From contig CAVDMS010000025.1 in assembly GCA_963610045.1 (NCBI GenBank), positions 1 through 21,307 on the forward strand: a stretch of 21,307 nt of DNA, in the 5' to 3' direction. The notes beneath the pieces are model-generated. The model had not been told where the DNA came from, searched no databases, and saw nothing but the letters and a program-made list of their open reading frames with translations. Each line of letters opens with the position of its first letter. Position 1 is the stretch's first letter. Position numbers and translations under genes: made by a program. The DNA is from F23-B02 sp963610045. Its GTDB lineage: Bacteria; Bacillota; Clostridia; Oscillospirales; Oscillospiraceae. This document shows, in pieces, positions 8,127-14,804 of this stretch.

Positions 8127-8615
8127 TCATTTCGTCTCGGAAACGTCGTATACGCAGACGTAGGCGGCGGACTTGCCGAAGTGCATGGTGAAGGAGGAGC
8201 CGACGCCATAGAGTCTGTCATCAACATAAAGTCCTTTTTCCGTGAGGTTGCCTTCAAGCTCTACCGTGACGAAAAGCTCTTCGTAGTATGCGACCTCGAT
8301 CTTCACCTGATTGCCTTCGCTGTCCACCGTGTATGTGTAGGCGGGGGCGCTCTCGACCGAAATGACCTTGCCGAAGTCAACGTCCGTCGTGTCCTCAAAG
8401 GCAGGCGCACCAATCTCTATGGCGTCCGAAGTGCCTATCGGCGCTCTGCTGGTGAAAAACTGAACTCTGACGGTGCTTGACTCGACAGAGGCCGCTTCCT
8501 CTGCGGGGGTTGAGGCCTTTGTGGCAAAAAACACAACGGCTGCGATGATAACGAGGATTATCAGCAGGTCAATGATGTTGATTTTGCCGAAGATTTTTCC
8601 GTTTTTGTCGATCAT
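8127..8615 (-). CDS. DUF4330 domain protein, single-span membrane anchored (162 aa)
   Basis: The N-terminus MIDKNGKIFGKINIIDLL is the signature opening of DUF4330 proteins. One transmembrane helix follows at about residues 15-33, then an extracytoplasmic domain (35-162) that looks beta-rich and includes GKVISVESAPAYTYTVDSEG and a C-terminal GVGSSFTMHFGKSAAYV segment. The domain has no known biochemical function. It lies between a GT4 glycosyltransferase (20-nt gap upstream) and the ligase-like gene (37-nt gap downstream). An accessory role in polysaccharide assembly or export, perhaps as a periplasm-side adaptor, is inferred from context only. The ribosome site is AAAGGT about 10 nt before the ATG. 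Confidence 0.85.
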   Translation of the reverse strand: MIDKNGKIFGKINIIDLLIILVIIAAVVFFATKASTPAEEAASVESSTVRVQFFTSRAPIGTSDAIEIGAPAFEDTTDVDFGKVISVESAPAYTYTVDSEGNQVKIEVAYYEELFVTVELEGNLTEKGLYVDDRLYGVGSSFTMHFGKSAAYVCVYDVSETK

Positions 8616-8635
8616 GTTTTTTATTACCTTTCAAA

Positions 8636-9718
8636 TTATTTATAAGCTTCAAAAACATCCAATGCCAGCTTGCGAAGGTCAAACTCCTCGCTGACCTTTT
8701 TCAGCGCATTGGCGGAGTATTCCGAGCGCAGGGCATCGTTTTCCATGAGCTCAAGCAGCGCTTCGGAAAAAGCGTCGCTGTCTCTGAATTTGACGGCTTT
8801 GCCGCAGACCGTGTTCGTTACCGCAAGATCGGGGTTGCCGCCGACATCGGTAACCACAAGCGGAACACCGGCATTCATTGCTTCAAGTATCGCAAAGCTC
8901 ATCGCTTCGTTGGAGCTCGTGTTCAGATACAGGTCGGACGATTTCAGCATTCTGTCCGTATCATGCCGGAAGCCGAGCTGTATAACGCAGTCGCTCAAGC
9001 CTGAATTTGTGATCATCATGGCAATATCGTCAAACTCCTCGCCTTTATCGCCGGCAATGAAGCAGACAAAGGGTCTTTGAGTCTTGCGTCGGAGCTTTGC
9101 AAGCGAGGCGAGCAAAAACGGAAGCCCCTTTTCCGGAGAGTAGCGTGCCATTATCGACATGACAAAGGTCTCGTCCGGCACACCTAACTCGCGGGCAAAG
9201 CTGCGGTCGTACACCCGCTCTCCGCTCGGCTCAACGCCGTTGTATATCACTTGGATACGGTCCTTTTTGACGCCGTTTGCAGCCAATATATCCGCACCCT
9301 GACGGCACACGGCAATTACTCTGTGGTCAGAGGGCGTGATGATACGGTTAAGTATCTGCCATTTCGTGTTCTGGTAGATGGTGAGATGAGCCGTGTACAC
9401 AACTCTGACACTGCGATAAAAGCGCTTCGAAAGTATTGCTATGACGTTTTCCATCGGATACTGTGCGTGTATCACGTCAATGCTGTTTGCACGACAGTAG
9501 GCGGCAAGCTTTTTTGCCGCCGACAGAGCGTTTTTTGCGCTCATGTCAAAGCGGAAGCAGGGGAAGCCCTCTGCGCTTATCGTTTCGGAGAGCTGACCGG
9601 GGACATTATAGGCGAGGTGGCATGTTTCACCCCGTTCGGACAGAATGTGCATAAGATTCAAAACGTACTTTTCGGTTCCTGCTTTTCCTGCGTAGTTTAT
9701 CAGGTACAGTATGTTCAT
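8636..9718 (-). CDS. GT4 family glycosyltransferase (360 aa)
   Basis: This is a retaining GT-B glycosyltransferase that would transfer a nucleotide-activated sugar to a lipid-linked acceptor at the cytoplasmic face. The N-terminal Rossmann half begins NILYLINYAGKAGTEKYV, with the Gly-rich acceptor/donor loop near 11-15 and DVIHAQYP at 81-88. The C-terminal half has ARYSPEKG (191-198, basic residues R192 and K197 that contact the donor phosphate) and the EX7E motif (E271 and E279) in SSNEAMSFAILEAMNAGVP. Length is normal. GAGGTG precedes the ATG by about 7 nt. It is the first gene of the leftward three-gene unit with DUF4330 and the ligase-like protein. Sugar specificity cannot be read from the sequence. 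Confidence 0.93.
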   Translation of the reverse strand: MNILYLINYAGKAGTEKYVLNLMHILSERGETCHLAYNVPGQLSETISAEGFPCFRFDMSAKNALSAAKKLAAYCRANSIDVIHAQYPMENVIAILSKRFYRSVRVVYTAHLTIYQNTKWQILNRIITPSDHRVIAVCRQGADILAANGVKKDRIQVIYNGVEPSGERVYDRSFARELGVPDETFVMSIMARYSPEKGLPFLLASLAKLRRKTQRPFVCFIAGDKGEEFDDIAMMITNSGLSDCVIQLGFRHDTDRMLKSSDLYLNTSSNEAMSFAILEAMNAGVPLVVTDVGGNPDLAVTNTVCGKAVKFRDSDAFSEALLELMENDALRSEYSANALKKVSEEFDLRKLALDVFEAYK

Positions 9719-9756
9719 ATAAACACCTCGCTTATTTCCGGAGCTGAATCTTTTAT

Positions 9757-9785
9757 ACTATACAATGAATGGATGCTTATTTCAA
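9757..9785 (-). promoter_or_regulatory. Promoter of the leftward polysaccharide unit
   Basis: On the minus strand, TTGAAA (9785-9780) and TATAGT (9762-9757) are separated by exactly 17 nt. It faces away from the redox operon promoter about 70 nt to the right. Confidence 0.65.
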
Positions 9786-9832
9786 GAACAAATGCTAAAA
9801 TTTTCATATATACGGCAAGTTTAGATATGGTA

Positions 9833-9860
9833 TTGCAAATTTTTTGAGTTATGGTATAAT
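9833..9860 (+). promoter_or_regulatory. Promoter of the five-gene redox/kinase operon
   Basis: TTGCAA (9833-9838) and TATAAT (9855-9860) are separated by 16 nt, with a TGG extension ahead of the -10. Transcription would start near 9867, which rules out the ATG at 9844 and fixes the first gene's start at 9898. Confidence 0.75.
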
Positions 9861-9870
9861 GCTGCTTGAC

Positions 9871-9885
9871 TATACAATGTGTATA
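9871..9885. promoter_or_regulatory. Candidate operator: inverted repeat just downstream of the redox operon promoter
   Basis: TATAC and GTATA flank a 5-nt centre, forming a perfect 5-bp inverted repeat immediately after the predicted transcription start and just before the AAGGTG ribosome site. The left half belongs to an 11-bp word, ACTATACAATG (9869-9879), that also occurs at 9757-9767 over the -10 of the divergent promoter. One regulator could touch both promoters. The assignment is inferred from position and symmetry only. Confidence 0.4.
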
Positions 9886-9897
9886 CGAAGGTGCCGA

Positions 9898-11607
9898 ATG
9901 AACATTAAAAGTATAAATAAAAAGCTTAAAAAGGAATTTGGGGCCGCGGTCAATGCGTCCCTTGAAAACGGCTGCATCGTTTTGAGGGGAAAGCTCCCGA
10001 CATGGGAGGAGACCGTCAGAGCGGGGCAGCTTGCCGCAACGCCGTATTCGACGACGCACGTTGTAAACGACATCGACTGTGCCGAGGCGCAGGGCGAGAA
10101 AATGCATCTGCCGCTCCTTAACGACACGGCGCTCGAAGGCCGCAGGGTGCAGGTGCTTATAGTCGGCGGCGGCATCACGGGTGCATCCCTTGCAAGGGAG
10201 CTTATGCGCTATAAGCTCGACGTGCTTCTCGTTGACAAGGAGGGCGACCTTGCCCTCGGTGCATCGGGCAGAAACGACGGCGAGGTGCATCCGGGCATAG
10301 ACCTCAAAAAGGGCAGCCTAAAGCACAAGTATATACGCCGTGCAAATCATATGTATGAGGATGTTTGCCGTGAGCTGGATGTTCCCTTTATCCGCACGGG
10401 GCAGTACGCCTGCTTTACCGATAAGCGGCTTTTGCCCTTCGTGCGTCTGTATGTGCAGTACCGCAAGCACATCGACGGGATAGAGGACTCCTGCGTCGTC
10501 ACGGCAAAGGAGCTCAGAAGGACCGAGGAGAACATTAACCCCGACATCGCCTTTGCGATCTCAAACCCCTCCTCCGGCTGCGTAAGCCCGTATAATCTCA
10601 CGATCGCATACGGTGAAAATGCGGTGCAGAACGGCGCTGCCGTGTGCCTTAACACCGTGGTTTTGGGCATGACCGTTAAGGACGGACGCATCGTTTCGGT
10701 CGAAACGAACCGAGGCACCGTCTATCCGGAGATAGTCGTCAACGCCGCCGGCGTGTACGCAGACAAGCTTGCGCAGATGGCAAACGACCGCTTCTTCTCC
10801 ATACATCCGAGACGTGGCACCAACTCCATACTCGACCGCAAGACGGGCAAAAAGTGGCACGGTATCGCCTCCGTCGTGGGTCTGAGTACCGGCAGCAAGA
10901 GCCACACCAAGGGCGGCGGCATACTGCACACCGTGCATGACAACCTGCTTGTAGGACCCGACGCCGTCGAGACCTGGGAGCGTGAAAACACCGCCACCTC
11001 AAGGGAAAGCATAGAGCGGGTGTTCAATAAGCAGAAGATAACGATGCCCTCGCTTACGGAAAGGGACATCATTACATACTTCACCGGCATCAGAGCCGCC
11101 ACCTACGAGGAGGACTTCATAATCGAGCCGGGAAGAAATACGAAGAACATTTACCACATCGCAGGCATCCAGTCTCCGGGGCTCACCACCGCTCCGGCGG
11201 TAGCGCAGGACGTGGCGCAGGAGATCGTCAAAATGCTCGGCGGTGCGGAGGAAAATCCCGATTTTGACCCCGTGCGGAAGGCGCCTCCCGTGCTGCGTGA
11301 GATGAGCGACGAGGAGCGCTCGGAGCTTATCCGTCAAAACCCCGACTACGGTGTCATCGTGTGCCGCTGCGAGGAAGTGAGCAAGGGCGAGATACTCGAC
11401 GCACTGCGCTCGCCCATATGCGTGCCGACGGTGGACGGCGTCAAAAAGCGTGTCAGACCCGGCATGGGCCGCTGCCAGGGCGGCTTCTGCTCACCGCTTG
11501 TGACGAAGATCATCGCAGACTATCTCGGCATCCCCGTGAGCGACGTGAGGAAGTCAAGCGATGCCTCCGTCATGGTCTATGAGAGCGACAGGGGGGACGG
11601 CAAATGA
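9898..11607 (+). CDS. GlpA-like FAD-dependent dehydrogenase with N-terminal BON-like and C-terminal BFD [2Fe-2S] domains (569 aa)
   Basis: It likely oxidises sn-glycerol 3-phosphate or a related polyol phosphate. Residues 15-60 resemble a BON domain (NGCIVLRGKLPTWEE ... VVNDID). An FAD-binding DAO fold starts at 84 (VQVLIVGGGITGASLA) with the ASGRNDGEVHPG segment after it; C-terminal flavin contacts include GIRAATYEEDF and IQSPGLTTAPAVA. A BFD-like cluster has CRC (C489, C491) and GRCQGGFC (C526, C531), the GlpA arrangement. The start at 9898 follows AAGGTG and lies downstream of the promoter; an upstream ATG at 9844 lies ahead of the -10. First gene of the operon; its stop overlaps the next start by 4 nt. 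Exact substrate is not proven; other 2-hydroxyacid or polyol-phosphate dehydrogenases share this fold. Confidence 0.88.
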   Translation: MNIKSINKKLKKEFGAAVNASLENGCIVLRGKLPTWEETVRAGQLAATPYSTTHVVNDIDCAEAQGEKMHLPLLNDTALEGRRVQVLIVGGGITGASLARELMRYKLDVLLVDKEGDLALGASGRNDGEVHPGIDLKKGSLKHKYIRRANHMYEDVCRELDVPFIRTGQYACFTDKRLLPFVRLYVQYRKHIDGIEDSCVVTAKELRRTEENINPDIAFAISNPSSGCVSPYNLTIAYGENAVQNGAAVCLNTVVLGMTVKDGRIVSVETNRGTVYPEIVVNAAGVYADKLAQMANDRFFSIHPRRGTNSILDRKTGKKWHGIASVVGLSTGSKSHTKGGGILHTVHDNLLVGPDAVETWERENTATSRESIERVFNKQKITMPSLTERDIITYFTGIRAATYEEDFIIEPGRNTKNIYHIAGIQSPGLTTAPAVAQDVAQEIVKMLGGAEENPDFDPVRKAPPVLREMSDEERSELIRQNPDYGVIVCRCEEVSKGEILDALRSPICVPTVDGVKKRVRPGMGRCQGGFCSPLVTKIIADYLGIPVSDVRKSSDASVMVYESDRGDGK

Positions 11608-12854
11608 ACTACGACGTAATTGTGATCGGCGGCGGGCCCGGCGGTCTTGCCGCTGCGATAAGCGCAACGGAAAACGGGGCGCACTGCCTTATAATCGAGC
11701 GTGAGGAGCGCCTCGGCGGAATGCTCAAGCAGTGCATCCACGACGGCTTCGGTCTGAGCCGCTTCGGTGAAAGACTGGCGGGACCCGAATATGTCGAGCG
11801 CTTCATGGATAAGGTGCGTGAGGAGAATATCGAGACCTCGCTGAGTACCTTCGTGACGAGGATAGAGCGCAAGGACGGCTCTTTCGAGGTCGTCACCGTC
11901 AATTCCGACGGTGTTGCGCATCACACGGCAAAGGCTGTCGTGCTTGCCACGGGCTGCCGTGAAAGGACCGCAAAGCAGGTCTTTATCCACGGCACACGCC
12001 CCGCCGGAGTGTATACCGCAGGAACCGCTCAGCATTTTACGAACAGACTCGGCGTTATGCCGACCAAGAGATGTGTTATTCTCGGCTCCGGCGACATAGG
12101 TCTTATAATGGCACGGCGTCTGACGCTTGAGGGCGCAGAGGTCATCGGCGTGTATGAAATTAACCCCACACCGTCGGGACTTACGAGGAACATCCACCAG
12201 TGCCTGCACGACTTTGACATACCGCTGCACCTCAGCCACACGGTGACGAGGGTGTTCGGAAAGGACCGTCTTGAGGCGGTCGAGGTCTGCCGTGTGGACG
12301 AAAACTTAAAGCCCATCCCGGAGACTGCGGAGCGGATAGACTGCGATGCGCTTATCGTCTCCGTCGGACTCATACCCGAAAACGAGATCGCCGAAAGCAT
12401 CGGCGTTGCGCTCGATACGAGGACGAAGGGTCCCGTGGTGGACGCTCAGCTTATGACGAGCGTTCCGGGCGTGTTCTCGTGCGGCAATGCGCTGCACGTC
12501 AACGACCTTGTGGACTTCGTTTCCGCTTCGGGCGAGCTTGCGGGCATGAATGCCGCACGCTTTGCCGCAGCGGAAAGAGCCGAAAAGCGCTTTGAGGTCG
12601 GCAATAATCTTATGTACTTTGTGCCTCAGTGTCTCGACCTCAATGCGGACAACTCGAAGGTCACATATTACTTCCGTTCGGCGAAGATATTCGGAAAGTG
12701 CAGACTTTCCCTGTACGCCGACGGCAAGGAGATCTGGAAAAAAGCCTACCCCTTCCTGCGTCCGCCCGAAATGAAGGAGCTTGTGCTTGACATGACGAAG
12801 TTCGACATAAGCGGCGATACGGCTCTGCGCTGGGAAATCGAGGTGGAGGAATGA
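11604..12854 (+). CDS. FAD/NAD(P)-binding oxidoreductase, GlpB/LhgO-associated type (416 aa)
   Basis: This is a pyridine-nucleotide-disulfide-reductase-fold flavoprotein, probably the electron-transfer partner of the upstream GlpA-like enzyme. An FAD dinucleotide motif lies at 4-14 (DVIVIGGGPGG), followed by CIHDGFGLSRFG (44-55), which is characteristic of these companions. A second Rossmann motif at 157-170 (CVILGSGDIGLIMA) should bind NAD(P), and VPGVFSCGNALHVNDLVD (288-305) closes the FAD site. No redox-active CxxxxC pair is present, so it is not a classical disulfide reductase. Residues 336-416 form an extra beta-rich tail. It starts with an ATGA overlap behind a G-rich ribosome site in the preceding gene and ends with the same kind of overlap into the DUF1667 gene, indicating translational coupling of the three. 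Confidence 0.88.
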   Translation: MNYDVIVIGGGPGGLAAAISATENGAHCLIIEREERLGGMLKQCIHDGFGLSRFGERLAGPEYVERFMDKVREENIETSLSTFVTRIERKDGSFEVVTVNSDGVAHHTAKAVVLATGCRERTAKQVFIHGTRPAGVYTAGTAQHFTNRLGVMPTKRCVILGSGDIGLIMARRLTLEGAEVIGVYEINPTPSGLTRNIHQCLHDFDIPLHLSHTVTRVFGKDRLEAVEVCRVDENLKPIPETAERIDCDALIVSVGLIPENEIAESIGVALDTRTKGPVVDAQLMTSVPGVFSCGNALHVNDLVDFVSASGELAGMNAARFAAAERAEKRFEVGNNLMYFVPQCLDLNADNSKVTYYFRSAKIFGKCRLSLYADGKEIWKKAYPFLRPPEMKELVLDMTKFDISGDTALRWEIEVEE

Positions 12855-13228
12855 AGGAATTTAACTGCATCGTGTGTCCGAGGGGTTGCCTTCTGCACGC
12901 CGAGGAGCAAGACGGCGAGATAGTCGTCACGGGAAATACCTGCATAAGAGGCCACGACTTTGCCGTGAGCGAGCTTACCTGTCCCAAGCGCAGCCTGTGC
13001 AGCCTTGTGAAAACCGTGTTCCCGGAAGCGCCCGTGCTGCCGGTGAAGCTCAGCTGCGACATTCCCAAGGACAGGATATTTGACGCAATGGACTGCATAA
13101 AAACCGTCGTCGTGTGCGAAAGAATAGGCAGAGGCGAGGTCATAGTACCCGATCTGCTCGGACTCGGCGCCGACCTTATCTCAACGAGCGATATACTTAT
13201 AAGACAGCAGATAAAAGCTACGCTTTAA
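12851..13228 (+). CDS. DUF1667 cysteine-cluster protein (125 aa)
   Basis: This is a small protein beginning KEFNCIVCPRGCLL, with C6-x2-C9-x3-C13 and then C31 (GNTCIRGHDFA), a likely 4Fe-4S or zinc site. C44, C50, C69, C82 and C89 are further cysteines. The rest has the family's SLVKTVF, GEVIVPDLLGLGADLISTSDI pattern. DUF1667 genes are commonly next to GlpA-like and FAD/NAD(P) oxidoreductases in anaerobes, and the arrangement here fits a third subunit of that complex. It may replace the unrelated iron-sulfur GlpC of E. coli, which is an inference. It overlaps the upstream stop by 4 nt and ends 19 nt before the kinase start. Confidence 0.9.
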   Translation: MKEFNCIVCPRGCLLHAEEQDGEIVVTGNTCIRGHDFAVSELTCPKRSLCSLVKTVFPEAPVLPVKLSCDIPKDRIFDAMDCIKTVVVCERIGRGEVIVPDLLGLGADLISTSDILIRQQIKATL

Positions 13229-13247
13229 TAAATATCGGGAGGATAAT

Positions 13248-14804
13248 ATGAGTAAGCCTTTGATTCTTACCTACGACGTGGGAACGCAGAGCACCAGAGC
13301 GATACTTGTTGACAAACAGGGCAACATCGTCGATAAGGTGCAGGTCAAGTACAAGGAACCCTACATTCGCAGACACGACGGTTGGGCGGAGCAGAAAACG
13401 GATTTCTATTTTGCCCATATGTGTGCCGCAAGCAAGGTGCTGATGGACAGGAACGCCGACAAAACGCAGGACATACTCGCCTGCGTCGTCACCGTCATCA
13501 GAGATACCCTCGTCTTTCTTGACGAGAACAACAAGCCCACAAGGGACATCATCCACTGGCTCGACGCAAGAAAGTGCGACTTTGACAATCCCTATCCCGC
13601 ATGGAAGAGCTTTCTGTTTAAGCTCATCGGCATGGACAAGGGAACCAAGATCGCATACCGCACCTCCAAGGTCAACTGGGTGCGTCAGAATCAGCCCGAG
13701 ATATGGGATAAGACGAAGAAGATCGTCTGCCTGCCCGCATATCTCAACTTCCGCATGACCGGTCGTCTTGCCGACACCCCGGCAAACACGATCGCACATA
13801 TCCCCATGGATTACAAGAAAAAGCGCTGGATGGGCGAAAACGATCTCACCCGCTGTATGTACGACGTTCCGCAGGAGAAGCTGTACGATCTCATCCCCTC
13901 CGGCGAGGTGCTGGGCTACGTCAGCAAGGAAGCCGCCGAGCTTTCCGGCGCACCCGTCGGACTGCCGCTCATATCCACCGGCGCCGACAAGGCGTGCGAG
14001 ACCTTGGGCCTCTCCGTTGCGGATACGAGCAAGGTCTCCATCTCCTTCGGCACCAGCTCCACGGTCGAGATGTTCACCGAGAAATACTTCGAGCCGCAGC
14101 CCTTCCTGCCCTCGTACCCCTCGGTCATAAACTCTGCGTGGAACCCCGAAATTCAGGTATTCAGAGGCTTCTGGATGCTCAGTTGGTTTATCAAGGAATT
14201 CGGCGAAAAGGATGCGGAGGAGGCGGCAAAGCTCGGCATATCCACCGAGGAGCTGCTCAACAACAAGGCGGCGCAGGTCCCCGCAGGCTGTCAGGGACTC
14301 ATGCTCCAGCCGTACTGGACGCCCGACGTTCTCAAGCCCGACTCCTACGGCGCCATCATCGGCTTTGCCGATTACCACACGAAGTACCACGTCTACCGTG
14401 CCATCATCGAGGGCATATGCCTTGAACTGTATATGTCCATGAAAGCAATGGAAAAGCGGGGCAAGATGAATATTAAGGAAGTGTTCGTCGGCGGCGGCGG
14501 TTCAAAGAGCGACCTTGCCTGCCAGATTCTTGCGGACGTGTTCAATCTCCCCGTAAAGCGCATACATACGCACGAAGCCTGCTCCATCGGCGCTGCAATG
14601 GTCGCATTCGTCGCAAAGGGCGAGTTTGACAACTATCAGGAAGCGATAAAGAGCATGGTGCATGAAAAGGACGTATTCATGCCGATAAAGGAGAACAACA
14701 AGGTCTACTCCGGAATGTACAATATGGTGTACAAGAAGATATACAGGCACGTTAAGCCCTTGTACGCAACGATGAATAACCTCAAGGAAAGGAATATGCT
14801 TTAA
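13248..14804 (+). CDS. FGGY-family carbohydrate (polyol) kinase (518 aa)
   Basis: It would phosphorylate a sugar or polyol with ATP. N-terminal FGGY domain: the phosphate-binding loop YDVGTQSTRAILVD (9-22), HDGWAEQ (43-49) and RDTLVFLDENNKPTRDIIHWLDAR (from R85). The catalytic base is expected at D247 in TGADKACE, aligned with GlpK AGDQ. C-terminal domain: SFGTSSTVEMF and the signature VGGGGSKSDLACQILADVFNLP with SIGAAMVA after it. It is not a close GlpK: where GlpK has the glycerol-contact pair Arg-Glu this has R85-D86, and GADK replaces GDQQ. The best functional parallel I recognise is E. coli YgcE, which also neighbours an AGPS-like FAD enzyme. GGGAGG precedes the ATG; the stop overlaps the next ATG by one base. 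Confidence 0.88.
   Translation: MSKPLILTYDVGTQSTRAILVDKQGNIVDKVQVKYKEPYIRRHDGWAEQKTDFYFAHMCAASKVLMDRNADKTQDILACVVTVIRDTLVFLDENNKPTRDIIHWLDARKCDFDNPYPAWKSFLFKLIGMDKGTKIAYRTSKVNWVRQNQPEIWDKTKKIVCLPAYLNFRMTGRLADTPANTIAHIPMDYKKKRWMGENDLTRCMYDVPQEKLYDLIPSGEVLGYVSKEAAELSGAPVGLPLISTGADKACETLGLSVADTSKVSISFGTSSTVEMFTEKYFEPQPFLPSYPSVINSAWNPEIQVFRGFWMLSWFIKEFGEKDAEEAAKLGISTEELLNNKAAQVPAGCQGLMLQPYWTPDVLKPDSYGAIIGFADYHTKYHVYRAIIEGICLELYMSMKAMEKRGKMNIKEVFVGGGGSKSDLACQILADVFNLPVKRIHTHEACSIGAAMVAFVAKGEFDNYQEAIKSMVHEKDVFMPIKENNKVYSGMYNMVYKKIYRHVKPLYATMNNLKERNML

Noticed and set aside
9844..9897. 18-residue N-terminal extension of the GlpA-like protein from the ATG at 9844
   Set aside because: The -10 box (9855-9860) lies inside it, so it would not be transcribed from the evident promoter.
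13218..14390. 390-codon open frame opposite the FGGY kinase
   Set aside because: Antisense shadow without ribosome site; the kinase motifs on the plus strand are unambiguous.
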